NCBI GenBank assembly: GCA_964463695.1
Contig: CAYXCZ010000006.1
Span: forward strand, 1 to 64,000
Direction: 5' to 3'
DNA: 64,000 nucleotides
Origin: JALNZU01 sp964463695
GTDB lineage: Bacteria > Bacteroidota > Bacteroidia > Bacteroidales > F082
Shown here: in pieces, positions 37,459 through 48,400 of the stretch
Layout of the letters: each line of letters starts with the position of its first letter
Position numbering within the stretch: position 1 is the first letter of the stretch
Program-made: the position numbers and the translations under genes
The notes under the pieces: model-generated
Databases searched by the model: none
Seen by the model: the letters and a program-made list of their open reading frames with translations, nothing else
Told to the model about the DNA's origin: nothing

Positions 37459-38454
37459 TTATGGGCGCCAATCCTGCGGTGGCATTGGCTTGTTTTGAAG
37501 CACTTTCTCAATTTGATCCATAACATCAGGTGTTAATCTTGAAACCATCTCCAGTGATTGAAGGTTTTCTTCCAACTGAGTCAATTTTGTTGCTCCTGTT
37601 ATTACGGTACTTACATGTGGGTTTTTTAAACACCAGGCGATGGACATCTGAGCAAGCGTCATGCCCATATTATCAGAAATTGATTGAAGCTGAACAGCTT
37701 TTTTAATTTTTGCCTGACCTTCAGCTGTCTCATATCGTTTTTTAAGCCACTCATTTTCTTTCATGCTCAAACGGCTGCCTTCAGGGAAACCATTTGCATA
37801 TTTATTGGTTAGAATTCCACTTGCAAGCGGACTCCAGATGGTTGTTCCCAGACCGATTTCTTCGTAGAGTGGCAGGTAATCCATCTCTATTTTAAAACGG
37901 TTGAACATATTATATTCGGGTTGCTCCATCAACGGAGGTATCAGATGTTCGCGCCGTGCAATATGATATGCCTCCATGATTTGACTTGCCGACCACTCGC
38001 TCGTGCCCCAATAGAATGCTTTCCCTTGATTAATAACATGGTTCATAGCCCATACGGTTTCTTCAATAGGTGTATGTAAGTCGGGACGATGACAATAAAT
38101 TAGATCAACATATTCAAGATCAAGACGTTTCAAAGCAGCATCAGTACCCTCGATGATGTGCTTGCGCGACAATCCGTTGTCGTTCGGTCCTGAGCCTCCC
38201 CAGAAAATTTTAGTGGAAATTACATAATCCGAACGTTTCCATCCGGCACGACGAAGGACTTTTCCCATGATGATTTCCGACTGTCCATTGGCATAAACCT
38301 CAGCATTATCAAAAAAGTTAACGCCATTATCCCAGGCTTTTACCATCAAATCATAAGCTAAGTCAACATCAACCGAACTAGCGAAAGTAGTCCATGAACC
38401 AAAGGAAAGTGCTGAGACTTTCAAACCTGATTTTCCAAGAAAACGATAGAGCAT
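37459..38454 (-). CDS. Aldo/keto reductase, voltage-gated K+ channel beta-subunit type
   Basis: 331 residues, a TIM-barrel NADPH-dependent oxidoreductase. The catalytic tetrad is visible as Asp and Tyr in NFFDNAEVYANG, Lys in VISTKIFW and His in IYCHRPD. Cofactor-binding elements follow (WSPLASGILTNKY; VITGATKLTQLEENL). The long GPNDNGLSRKHI loop and overall match place it with the Kv-beta/YghZ-like subgroup that reduces aldehydes. The physiological substrate is unknown. It is monocistronic with a terminator about 70 nt downstream. Confidence 0.92.
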   Translation of the reverse strand: MLYRFLGKSGLKVSALSFGSWTTFASSVDVDLAYDLMVKAWDNGVNFFDNAEVYANGQSEIIMGKVLRRAGWKRSDYVISTKIFWGGSGPNDNGLSRKHIIEGTDAALKRLDLEYVDLIYCHRPDLHTPIEETVWAMNHVINQGKAFYWGTSEWSASQIMEAYHIARREHLIPPLMEQPEYNMFNRFKIEMDYLPLYEEIGLGTTIWSPLASGILTNKYANGFPEGSRLSMKENEWLKKRYETAEGQAKIKKAVQLQSISDNMGMTLAQMSIAWCLKNPHVSTVITGATKLTQLEENLQSLEMVSRLTPDVMDQIEKVLQNKPMPPQDWRP

Positions 38455-38852
38455 TGTAGTATTTTTTAAGTTTTATAACATCTAATTTTCGCAAAAATAC
38501 ACTTTTTCAAATACCTTTGGGCTAATCCCTGTGGCGCTAACAAGCTGCAAAAAACAGACATTATTTCTACAATACAAACGTATTGACATCAATGACAGCC
38601 GATATCATTTTTTCAGTTTAGAATATCTTGTTATTTAAGCAATTCGATCTTGATGCTTTCATTGGTCATTAGAGCGAAATTGTGAAATTATGGTAAAGTC
38701 TTCTTTTTTTACATAACAGTTAATTTATTGTTATTAAGATAGTTAGCCTAAAATTGACTAAATTTGGATTACACCAATGTTTTTTTTTATTTTTTTATTC
38801 TATTTGGTTAGTTAAATGATTAATTTGCATGGTTAAAATATGAAAATCATCC
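38455..38852. other. Intergenic region upstream of the STAND operon
   Basis: 398 nt between divergent genes. On the minus strand TATTTTTG (38492-38499) is a likely -7 element for the aldo/keto reductase. On the plus side an imperfect TTAATTTG lies about 30 nt before ATG 38853, preceded by long T-runs (38779-38798). No gene or structured leader was recognised. Confidence 0.45.
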
Positions 38853-41800
38853 ATGACAGTCCGAAATTTTCATACGAACCCTTTTCCGGGTATAAGGAGT
38901 TACGAAATTCACGAAAGTCATCATTTCTTTGGAAGAGAAAAACAGGTTAGGGAACTCATCGAGAAACTGGCACGAACACGTTTTCTTGCTATTGTGGGTT
39001 CTTCAGGCTGCGGGAAATCATCTCTGATCAAAGCAGGACTTTTGCCTGAATTATTCAAATCGAAACAAGTGGTTTCAGCATTGCCCTGGCATTTTAGTAT
39101 GTTTCGACCTGCAGAAGATCCATTTGGAAACTTATGCAATGCCTTATCTGACGGCAAATACGATCCCGAGAAGCTGATGTTGCAGCTACGGTCAGGCGAT
39201 GATGGTTTGGTGAAAGCTGTTTCCGGATTGCTCCGGCAATCGCAATCTGCATTGATTTATATCGACCAATTTGAAGAGTTGTTCCGTTTTAAACGAGGAG
39301 GAGTCTTTTCCCAATCTGCTTCTGAGGCCAAATTATTTATCCGGTTGATCATTCATGCAGTTGAACAAACCGAAGTTCCGGTGAGTATTGTTCTGTCCAT
39401 GAGGACTGATTTTCTTGACGAATGCACTGAGTTTATTGGTCTAAGCGAGCTTATAAACAAGGGTTATTACCTTGTTCCCCGGATGAACAATGATGAGCGC
39501 CGCCTGGCAATTACTGGTCCCGTTCACGCCGAATCAAGTACCATTAAGGATGTTTTGGTTGAACGATTACTGCAGGATGTAGGTGATGATCCCGACCAGC
39601 TTCCTATCTTACAACATGCCATGATGCGCACATGGGATCACTGGACACTTCATAAGTCCGGAGATCAACCAATTGATATCGAGCACTATGAAGCGATAGG
39701 AACAATGAAAGAGGCGCTGTCGGTGCATTTGGAAGAAATTTATGCCGGACTTAAGGATGAAAGAAGTAAGCAACTAACAGAAAAGCTTTTCAAAGCACTA
39801 ACTGATATTTCGAATGAGAGCAGAGGAACACGGCGACCGACTCCTCTAGGTGAAATTTGCACACTCACCAATGCAAGGGAGGAAGAAATTATTCGTGTAA
39901 TCGACCAGTTCAGAAGTCCGGGCTGTGCCTTTTTAATGCCTTCGGCTCATGTTGCGCTTAATGCCCTTTCAACAATAGACATCAGCCATGAGAGTATCAT
40001 GCGGGTTTGGTCCCGTTTGAAAAAATGGGTGGAAGAAGAAGGAGAATCAGCTCAATTGTACCTGCGTCTTTCAAAGTCAGCGGCACTCTATCAGGAAGGT
40101 AAGACAGGGCTATGGATCAATCCTGAATTACAATTGGCAGTACAATGGAAAGACCAAAACAAGCCAAACATCACATGGGCAGCACGTTACGATCCCGCAT
40201 TCGATCGTGCTATGACATTTCTTTCCTACAGTAAAAAACAATTTGAACTTGAAATTTCTAAGAAAGAAAATCAGCAAAAACGCAACTTGCGACGCGCACG
40301 AATTTCAGCTATAATTCTGGGTATCGCATCACTTGTTTCGATCCTTTTTCTGATCGTTTCTTTAAATCTTCGTTTCAAAGCTGAAGCAAGTAGAAAAGAG
40401 GCAATCGAAAAGGAGAAGATGGCTGTCCTAGAGAAAAAGAAAACTGAAGTGCAACGGAAAGAAGCAATTGTTCAGCGAAAAATCTCAGAACAGCAACAAC
40501 AAATTGCTGAACAACAAGAACTTATTACTGAGCAACAAAGGCAATATGCGGTGAAGCAGCAGGTGATTGCCCAACAACAAACCACAGAAGCAGTCCAGCA
40601 GCGAAAACAAGCCGATGTGGCTCGGCACGAAGCTCTTAGTGCCAGAGATGAAGCCCAGCAGCAACGTAAAGAGGCAGTAGCTCAAAAGCTGATTGCTGAT
40701 CAGGAACGTGTTAAAGCTGAGGAGTCGGAGCGCATCGCTCAGCGATTACGATTACTTGCCATTGCCAATTCAATGGCTATTCAGGCATTGCAACTGCATT
40801 CCACTGTAAAGGATGAAATACCTGCACTTTATGCCCTGACCGCTTACCAGCTGCATAGTGATAATGGAGGTGAGGAAGGCGATCCGACACTTTACAGCGC
40901 TTTATCGGCAATTTCAAATGATCCGATAATTTTGCGCGGTCATCAGGATGCCGTGAGGGCTGTGATAACTTCTGCAGATGGCAAATGGCTTTTTTCTTGT
41001 GGTGACGACCAGAAAGTTATTCGGTGGAATATTGAAAATCCTGAAAAACAACCGGTTTTTGCTGTAGTTCCGAAAGAAATAAAAGAAAACTTTCGTTCAA
41101 TTATGCTGACTCATGACGAGAAATGGTTGATTGCTGGTACAACCGGAGGAAAATTGATTGTTTGGGATAATCATTTATTTCCGGGTTCTGTAAGTGTTGT
41201 TAACGCCCATGAGTCAATCGTAAACAGCTTGGTATCCAGCCCGGTAAGTAATGTATTTTATTCGTCAGGATCAGATGGCAAGGTGTTGAAATGGAGCTAT
41301 GACGCACAGCATTTTAAATCAACATTGCTGGATCAGGTTTCGGAACCTGTTTTGTGTTCGCATGTGAATCATGATGGGTCAGAGATTGTTTATGCTATGG
41401 CTTCGGGTGCTGTAAAAACCCTAAATCTGGTGAAAGAGCCAAAAAACCCATCCTTATTGACAACACTGAAGAGTCAGGCTTTATCCGTAAAATATCAACC
41501 TGGGAGCAACAATCTTGTATTTGGATGTCAGGATGGGTCTATTCAAGTTTTCCAAATAAATCAGGATGGATTCGAACAAACCGCTCTTGTTGGACGACAT
41601 ATTTCAGGTGTCAACGCACTCACATTCAGTCAGGATGGATCAAAATTTGGATCAGCATCCTATGACTGGACGATCCGATTGTCGCCTTTTCCGGTTTTGG
41701 AGGAAAAGCCCATTTCCATTGACAATCATGAGCTTTGGATTTACGATTTACTTTTTACCCCTGGCGGCGACCATTTAATATCATGCAGTGCTGACAGAAC

Positions 41801-41942
41801 AATCAGGATATTCTCAGTCGGAAATGAACAAATGGCCGTAAAGGTGAGACCGAAAACAAAACGTAATATGACTGCTGCCGAATGGAGTAAGCTTGTGGGC
41901 GAAGATATTCCTTATCAGAAAACTATAGCCGAACTGCCATGA
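38853..41942 (+). CDS. Transmembrane STAND NTPase with coiled coil and WD40 propeller (nSTAND1-like)
   Basis: 1029 residues. Cytoplasmic STAND-type P-loop NTPase: the NPFPGIRSYEIHESHHFFGRE entry motif, Walker A GSSGCGKSS (about 47-55) and Walker B ALIYIDQFEELF (about 133-144). A winged-helix-like region follows, then one membrane helix (about 485-508) preceded by KRNLRRAR, which predicts that the C terminus lies in the periplasm. Beyond it are a Gln/Lys-rich coiled coil (about 510-640) and WD40 repeats (about 693-995; GHQDAVRAVITSADGKWLFSC, SADRTIRIFSV). Similar proteins are often labelled Hat/HatR without proof of function. STAND NTPases act as ligand-triggered oligomeric switches. It is the first gene of a six-gene operon; its stop overlaps the next frame. 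Confidence 0.87.
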   Translation: MTVRNFHTNPFPGIRSYEIHESHHFFGREKQVRELIEKLARTRFLAIVGSSGCGKSSLIKAGLLPELFKSKQVVSALPWHFSMFRPAEDPFGNLCNALSDGKYDPEKLMLQLRSGDDGLVKAVSGLLRQSQSALIYIDQFEELFRFKRGGVFSQSASEAKLFIRLIIHAVEQTEVPVSIVLSMRTDFLDECTEFIGLSELINKGYYLVPRMNNDERRLAITGPVHAESSTIKDVLVERLLQDVGDDPDQLPILQHAMMRTWDHWTLHKSGDQPIDIEHYEAIGTMKEALSVHLEEIYAGLKDERSKQLTEKLFKALTDISNESRGTRRPTPLGEICTLTNAREEEIIRVIDQFRSPGCAFLMPSAHVALNALSTIDISHESIMRVWSRLKKWVEEEGESAQLYLRLSKSAALYQEGKTGLWINPELQLAVQWKDQNKPNITWAARYDPAFDRAMTFLSYSKKQFELEISKKENQQKRNLRRARISAIILGIASLVSILFLIVSLNLRFKAEASRKEAIEKEKMAVLEKKKTEVQRKEAIVQRKISEQQQQIAEQQELITEQQRQYAVKQQVIAQQQTTEAVQQRKQADVARHEALSARDEAQQQRKEAVAQKLIADQERVKAEESERIAQRLRLLAIANSMAIQALQLHSTVKDEIPALYALTAYQLHSDNGGEEGDPTLYSALSAISNDPIILRGHQDAVRAVITSADGKWLFSCGDDQKVIRWNIENPEKQPVFAVVPKEIKENFRSIMLTHDEKWLIAGTTGGKLIVWDNHLFPGSVSVVNAHESIVNSLVSSPVSNVFYSSGSDGKVLKWSYDAQHFKSTLLDQVSEPVLCSHVNHDGSEIVYAMASGAVKTLNLVKEPKNPSLLTTLKSQALSVKYQPGSNNLVFGCQDGSIQVFQINQDGFEQTALVGRHISGVNALTFSQDGSKFGSASYDWTIRLSPFPVLEEKPISIDNHELWIYDLLFTPGGDHLISCSADRTIRIFSVGNEQMAVKVRPKTKRNMTAAEWSKLVGEDIPYQKTIAELP

Positions 41943-41974
41943 TCAGACCATCAACAAACAAACAAGTGATCCCC

Positions 41975-44575
41975 ATGAAAACAAATCACTTTAGCCATTT
42001 GCTTACACTGATGCTGGCCTTTTTTATCATCATCAGTCCGTTTTTTACAAAACATCTTCAGGCGCAATCCTGTGATGAGGTGACACTGAATGAAGCGCGT
42101 AAGCATTATGAATTAGGAAAGTTTGATCTTGTGATCAGTTCACTGGAACAGTGCACACAAAAGGGATTCAATGAGAAACAAAAGATTGAAGCTCACCGCC
42201 TTAAAGCAATGGCTTATCTTTCGATTGACAGCACTACGAGAGCAATTGTAGAAACAGCGTTGCTTCTTCAAATAAACCCTGTTTACGATCCAAACCTCTT
42301 TGATCCGCCATCATTTATACATATGGTTAATAAGATGAAAGTTTCAGGAGTGGGTCAGATTGTTACATCTGTTTCCAAAAGAGCCGAGAATATTTATGAA
42401 ACACCAGCAACCATTGCTGTTATCTCCCGCGATGATATTATCAAACGGGGTTACAATGATTTGGTTGAATTATTGAAGGATGTGCCGGGCTTTGATCTTA
42501 CACTTTTTTACGGACCGGAATATGCCAACATCTACCAACGTGGGTTCAGACAGAATAATACCGAGAAAACCTTGCTTTTGATTGATGGTATTGAAGAAAA
42601 TGATTTGTGGACAAATTGGGCTTATATCGACCGGCAATACCCGCTTTCGAATATCGAACGGGTTGAAATCATTTATGGACCGGCTTCAACCATGTATGGT
42701 CCAAATGCTTTTGCGGGAGTCATCAATGTAATAAGCCGCAATTCAACAGATGCCATTAAACCGGGAAGAAATATTGGCATCAGCGGCAAATTGAATTATG
42801 GCACTTACAACACGCGAACGCTTGACATGAGTGTGTCGGGCAAAAAACGCAATATCTCATTTACGCTTTCAGGACGTTTATATCATTCTGACGAACATGA
42901 TCTATCGAGTCAGAAATATTTTGATTATGATCCTTCTGTGTACAACAATGTGGATTATAATAAGCTCATTGGAATAACATCCAATGCGAAAGATTATTTG
43001 CTGAATAATAACTTGCCTTTTTCGCATCCATATTATCAACTTTCGGCTGATTCTAATCAGTTGAATTTGACCACACAGGGAATAGATGCAGCCCGAACAC
43101 TCGATCAATCTGCATATAATCAGGTTGTTGGAGGAAAAAAGATAGGTTTTACGAATGATACTGACAGCTGGTTGTTAAATGGAAAAGTTAATATTGGAAA
43201 TTTCAGTTTTGGATTTCAAACCTGGAAATACTTTCGTGGAGGTACAACACAATATACCGACCTTTATGTGGCTGGTTCAGAAAACGGCTTTAACTGGGTT
43301 CCTCAGCTGAGTAACTTTTATACCAAATATGAGAGCCAATTGAGTGAACAGGTTTTTTTATCAAATCTCACAACTTATCGCATACATACTGTTACTGATG
43401 ATACACGTTTTGTTTCGCTGTCAAATTATGCAAGGGGTAATAAAAAACTCAATTCACTTATCAATGATGAAGCACCTGTCTGGACCAGTTTGTATATGTT
43501 CGAGCAATCAAAACAGCTTCGTAATGAGTTGAAGGTCAATTATAGGGCTACCTCAAGACTGGATATTGTTACGGGTCTCGAAATACGTAACAGCAATCTG
43601 CAGGGAGCTTATTACACAAGTTTTACTGATACACCTCAAGACTCAGCAGTTATTCAGCCATCACCCAAAGGTGGAAACGAATTCAATGTTTGGGATTTGG
43701 GATTGTATTCGCAGGGAACATGGCAGGCCATCAGAGACCTCAAGCTAACGCTGGGTTTAAGGTACGACTATAATGTGGTTAGAGAAAACGATGGTTTTGG
43801 AAGTGAATTCAGCCCAAGAGCAGCGGTGGTTTGGTCACCGGGGAAATACACATTTAAGGCAATTTACTCTCGTGGTATCATGAACGTGTCGAACTGGACA
43901 AAATACTCATCAGCTGGTAACAGGATTCCCAATCCAAGTCTTAAAACAGAAAACATTCAAAACCTTGAGTTTAGCGCAGGACTAAGGCTGAATGCAGCTT
44001 TTCAGGCTGACATCTCCTTATATCAGAATTTTATTGATAATGTTGTTGGAACTGTCGATGTGGCTGAAAGCCCGGGAAAAATTCAAAATGCAAATATTGG
44101 AAAGTTTATAGTTAAAGGAATTCAGGCAAATGCTGTTTATAAGAAAGCTAATTTCAGCACCTATTTCAATTATACCTTTAGCGACCCCCGACAAACATAT
44201 TCAGAGGCTGGGCAGGTTGACAACCGTGTTGGTGACATTGCTTCGCATCAGTTTAACCTTGGTGCAGACCGTTTGTTCTTTAATCAGTTAAATGTCAACC
44301 TACGAATCAATTACACAGGAGAAAGACCTGTTGGCGTTGGTACAACAGTGCCTCTTAACAACGATCATTTTCCTGCTGCGACGATTCTCAACGGTGCAAT
44401 TACCTATGCCAACCCGGCATGGGTTAAAGGCCTGTCAATGCAACTGGTTTTTAATAACTTGTTTAATACAACGTATTATCATCCGGGAACAAAAGCAGCT
44501 GAAGGTATTAATAGTCCTACTGCCATTCTACAAAGGGGAAGACACTTCCTTTTAAATCTATCTTATGATTTTTAA
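41975..44575 (+). CDS. TonB-dependent outer-membrane receptor with helical N-terminal extension
   Basis: 866 residues from ATG 41975, chosen because MKTNHFSHLLTLMLAFF gives a proper signal peptide; the in-frame ATG at 41939 overlaps the STAND stop and would add 12 residues. After the signal comes a helical TPR-like stretch of about 95 residues (ARKHYELGKFDLVISSLEQC...), in place of the carboxypeptidase-like domain usual in Bacteroidota receptors. The plug follows (IYETPATIAVISRDDIIKRGYNDLVELLKDVPGFD; GPASTMYGPNAFAGVINVISR), then a 22-strand barrel ending in LLNLSYDF with terminal Phe. It imports a large or scarce substrate using TonB energy. No SusD partner is present, which argues against a classical glycan-uptake pair. 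Confidence 0.9.
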   Translation: MKTNHFSHLLTLMLAFFIIISPFFTKHLQAQSCDEVTLNEARKHYELGKFDLVISSLEQCTQKGFNEKQKIEAHRLKAMAYLSIDSTTRAIVETALLLQINPVYDPNLFDPPSFIHMVNKMKVSGVGQIVTSVSKRAENIYETPATIAVISRDDIIKRGYNDLVELLKDVPGFDLTLFYGPEYANIYQRGFRQNNTEKTLLLIDGIEENDLWTNWAYIDRQYPLSNIERVEIIYGPASTMYGPNAFAGVINVISRNSTDAIKPGRNIGISGKLNYGTYNTRTLDMSVSGKKRNISFTLSGRLYHSDEHDLSSQKYFDYDPSVYNNVDYNKLIGITSNAKDYLLNNNLPFSHPYYQLSADSNQLNLTTQGIDAARTLDQSAYNQVVGGKKIGFTNDTDSWLLNGKVNIGNFSFGFQTWKYFRGGTTQYTDLYVAGSENGFNWVPQLSNFYTKYESQLSEQVFLSNLTTYRIHTVTDDTRFVSLSNYARGNKKLNSLINDEAPVWTSLYMFEQSKQLRNELKVNYRATSRLDIVTGLEIRNSNLQGAYYTSFTDTPQDSAVIQPSPKGGNEFNVWDLGLYSQGTWQAIRDLKLTLGLRYDYNVVRENDGFGSEFSPRAAVVWSPGKYTFKAIYSRGIMNVSNWTKYSSAGNRIPNPSLKTENIQNLEFSAGLRLNAAFQADISLYQNFIDNVVGTVDVAESPGKIQNANIGKFIVKGIQANAVYKKANFSTYFNYTFSDPRQTYSEAGQVDNRVGDIASHQFNLGADRLFFNQLNVNLRINYTGERPVGVGTTVPLNNDHFPAATILNGAITYANPAWVKGLSMQLVFNNLFNTTYYHPGTKAAEGINSPTAILQRGRHFLLNLSYDF

Positions 44576-44585
44576 CCAACTAACC

Positions 44586-45470
44586 ATGAGTCAGCATAAA
44601 CCTTACACAATTATAAATAATAATGAATCGCTTTGGGGGTCGATGTATGTTCCCCTTTATCCTAAACCAAAAAAAAACCAGGGTTTAAGGACAGTTTTGT
44701 TCGTGAGTTGTGAGTGTGGCGCTCTAATGTTGCGAGATTTAATAGCTTTTGAAACGAAGTATGCCGATCTGTTGAATATTGTTGGTGTTGTGACTGATGA
44801 CCCACTTGACCCAAAAGCCCGTATCTCTCTAAAGAAAAGAATATGGAGTCAATTTTCTGTTGAAAAACGTGCTGAACTTTTCCAAAACCTCATTAATACC
44901 AGCATCAACGATGACATTACCTGCTACTCAGGGGCTGTAAAAACAGATTATTTCCGAAAAATTTTTCAGGAATGGAATCCCGAGGCATTGCTGATGTTTT
45001 GTTATGGGCAAAAAATTGATACTCCTATCTATGAATTTCCTGTTTTCGGAGCTTATAACTTTCACCCATCCGACCTTCCAAAGAAAATTGGAGCTGGAAC
45101 ACAGCCTTTCCAGAATGCAATACAAAACGGTTTGAAAAGTTCTCCTATGGTGATTCACAAAGTTACTGAACTGATTGATGTTGGTCCAATAGTAGGGGTT
45201 TCGCCTCAGATCAATATCTGCCTTGAAGACGGATCGTACCCATCAAGTATTCTAACTTTATTGGATAAAATAACCAGTGTTGGTGGCTGGATGGGAGTAG
45301 CTCTCGTGGCAGAACTTATCAAAATCAAAGAGTCAGGTTCAAAAAATCAGGTAAACAACATTGATTTTGAAGAATTAATGCCGGAGGATCTGAAACAGAA
45401 ACTCAATTCACCCGCCGTCAACGACCTAAATGAGAAGTACGAAGTTCCGTTGCACCCAATGATGCATTAA
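44586..45470 (+). CDS. Formyltransferase-fold enzyme (formyl_trans_N), substrate unknown
   Basis: 294 residues from ATG 44586; an in-frame ATG at 44565 overlaps the receptor stop. The central part matches 10-formyl-tetrahydrofolate-dependent formyltransferases (PurN/Fmt/ArnA type) with an intact catalytic set: Asn158 and His160 in NFHPSDLP, and Asp198 in ELIDVGPIV. The C-terminal 90 residues do not resemble the tRNA-binding domain of Fmt, so it is not an obvious methionyl-tRNA formyltransferase. It may formylate an amino sugar or another small molecule. It lies inside the signalling/uptake operon, 10 nt after the receptor gene and 11 nt before the transporter-like gene. Confidence 0.8.
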   Translation: MSQHKPYTIINNNESLWGSMYVPLYPKPKKNQGLRTVLFVSCECGALMLRDLIAFETKYADLLNIVGVVTDDPLDPKARISLKKRIWSQFSVEKRAELFQNLINTSINDDITCYSGAVKTDYFRKIFQEWNPEALLMFCYGQKIDTPIYEFPVFGAYNFHPSDLPKKIGAGTQPFQNAIQNGLKSSPMVIHKVTELIDVGPIVGVSPQINICLEDGSYPSSILTLLDKITSVGGWMGVALVAELIKIKESGSKNQVNNIDFEELMPEDLKQKLNSPAVNDLNEKYEVPLHPMMH

Positions 45471-45481
45471 AAGTAAGTGAC

Positions 45482-48400
45482 ATGAAAAAAGAAACCAGTA
45501 TCTTAAAGATCATGAACATTCGTCCTGAAGAAGCGAAGGCTGTCTTTATGCTGATGGCATTCTCTTTTTTTACCGGACTTACGCTTTCATTTTATTTTAC
45601 GGCTTCCAATGCGCTCTTTTTAAAGCATTTTGACCCATCTATGATTCCGGTATCATTTATCGCATCCGGTGTTTTAATTTATTTGGCATGGCTTGTTTTT
45701 TCGAAAATTGACCGCAAGTTATCCTTTCATAAACAGGTCACTACCAAGCTGTTATTTGTATTTATTACGGTACTTATAATTAGTGCAGGCGTATATTGGC
45801 TTAACAACTCCTGGCTGATTTTCATCACCTACACATGGGTCAGGATTGTGGTTTACATCACTCTTGTCACTTTTTGGGGCATAGCAGGTAAATTATTTAA
45901 CATAAGACAGGGAAAACGAATTTTTGGCCTTATTGGCATTGGAGAGGTAATCTCCATTATGATTGGTTATTTCTCTATTCCCTTCATTCTCAAGTTTCTG
46001 AAAGCTACCGACCTGCTTTTTCTTTCAAGCGGAACTTTGTTGCTGTGCTATTTGATGGCAGTTTTGATTATTTCAACCTTTAAATCGCAACTGATTGATC
46101 TGAAGAAAACAAAAATAGCTGCTGTTGTTAAGGATGAAAATAAAACAAGCTACTGGAAGCTAATCAAAAAGCCCTATTTCAGGTACATCTCAATGATGGC
46201 ATTGTTGCCAATATTTGGCTATCTTTTCGTCGATTTTCTGTTTCTTTCTCAAACCAAAGTTGAATTTGCTAAAAACCCGGAAGCAATTGCAGGGTTCTTT
46301 GGAGTATTTCTTGGCTTTGTTGCCGTGATTGAGTTGTTCTTAAAATTGATTTCAGGAAGGTTTCTTAACAAATATGGCATCCGTCCCAGTTTGCTTTCGT
46401 TACCGGTAATACTGATTTCAACAATATCTATTGCTGCTTTCTTTGGAGCAATTTATGGTACGATAGGGTTGTTTTTTGCGTTTATCGCTTTGTCACGCTT
46501 GTTTGAGCGATCGGTTCGCTCAGCTGCTTATGAACCTTCATTTCAGTTGCTTTATCAGCCTTTACCTGCTGAACAACGCTTAGTATTTCAGAATCAGATT
46601 GAAGGAATCCCTAAAGCATTGGGAACAGTGATAACAGGGGCTGTAATTTTACTTTTTTCTTCCATCGCTTCAGTCAATCTGGTGTTTCATACATGGTTCT
46701 TTATCCTTGTGCTCGCCTTTTGGATCTGGACATCTTTGAAAATGTACGAATCTTACCGAAGGGTGCTCAGAAACAAACTTGATGAATTGAAATCGGAAAC
46801 CAATCATGTGCATCAGCCTTTCAGTGAGATGATTTATAATGAGTTAATGAAAGCCACAATTGCTGATTTTGATCATATTTTTAAAAGAAGCGATGCCGTT
46901 GACCCACTTCTTACTGATAAAATGTTAATCAAAGTCTTCAAAGATGTTCCGGAAGATATTCAGAAATGCATTCTGAATCTTTTCATTGAAAGGAATATTT
47001 TAAAGGCTGTTCCCTTTTTGAGCGAAATGAGAATCGATGATTTTTCTCATGATTTACAAATTTCGATTCAGAATACCATTGAAGAGTTGGCATCAGCTGA
47101 GAAATCTTCTATTGATGAACTGGAGACAAATTCCAGGTCGGAAAACCCAAAATTGCGGCTTGACACAGCCCGTCTTTTAGGATCCTCAGGCAGATACAAC
47201 ACCATACGTTTGCTGCAAAAACTAGCAAAAGATCCCAATCCTGAAGTTAAAAAAGCAGCAATTATTGCCTGTGGCAAAATTAAACGCTATGAGCTTTGGC
47301 CCTTCATTACTGAACAATTGGCTGATCCTGAATTTTCTGCTGCTGCTGCAATTGCTATTGAACAGATAGGCGAACCAATACTTCCTGAACTTGAAAAATT
47401 GTTTGAAAAGTCAAACAATAAAATCTGGTTACAAATGCAGATTCTTGGCATCTATGAGCATATTGAAAGTCAAAAAGCGATCAAGCTGCTCCGCGATAAG
47501 ATGGTCATCCCCAATAAAGACCTACGTCGCAGGGTTTTCAGCGCGTTAAGTGCAAAAAAATATCAGGCTACAGCTTCCGAAGTGCCTGTGATGAAAGGTT
47601 TTATCGAGGATTCAGTTGCTTATATCTTATGGATTTTGGCTACTCTGAACGACCTCGAAAAAATGGAAGATGCTCTTGAGCTCAAAATGGCTTTACTAAC
47701 TGAAATGGATGACCATAAGGAGCAGGTTTTTATGTTGCTATCGCTTATGTATGATGCCAAAACCATCCATCATATCCGCGAACATATCGAAAGTAAAGAT
47801 GCCAATGCTAAGGTTTATGCGTTGGAAATAGGGGACATGATGATTAGCTCCGATATTAAAGAGATTTTCTTCCCTGTTTTTGAAGATTTGCCTTTTCAGG
47901 AGCGATTGAATCGTTTCATGTTCAGGTTTCCGCAGCAAAAGATGGAGGCTGTTGATCGTCTAATTGATGTGTTAAATCAAGAGTACACCTATAAAAGTCG
48001 ATACACAAAGGCTTGTGTTTTGCGTTTGATGGCAGATCAGCAACTGAAGGATAACCCTGAAATTGAAAGTGCCTTATTAGCTAACATACTACATCCTGAC
48101 CCGTTACTCAGTGAATCTGCTGCCTGGTCATTATCTGAAAGAGATAAGGAAATTTTCTCGGATCGGCTAAAACTACTGTCGAAAAACGGAAGCAGAGACT
48201 CACAGCTAATAGTTGCCTCTGTCAGCCAACGACTCGAAAAAAAGGAACTTTTGTTATTTGAAAAAATCGAATTTATGAAGAATACCGATCTTTTTTCGAC
48301 CCTTCCCGAAAGTGTGATTGCTGATATTTTGAGTCAGTTTCCATGCATCCAATTCCATAAAAAAGGTGTTAAAAACGAAATGAAAGATGAAGTAAATCAA

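Noticed and set aside
38853..41942. Classical STAND anti-phage (Avs/NACHT) effector
   Set aside because: There is no nuclease, protease or TIR effector domain at either end, and a membrane helix splits NTPase from WD40. A defence role remains possible but is not supported directly.
41942..44575. SusC/SusD glycan utilisation locus
   Set aside because: The receptor has no adjacent SusD, glycoside hydrolase or sulfatase gene, and its N-terminal extension is not the SusC type.
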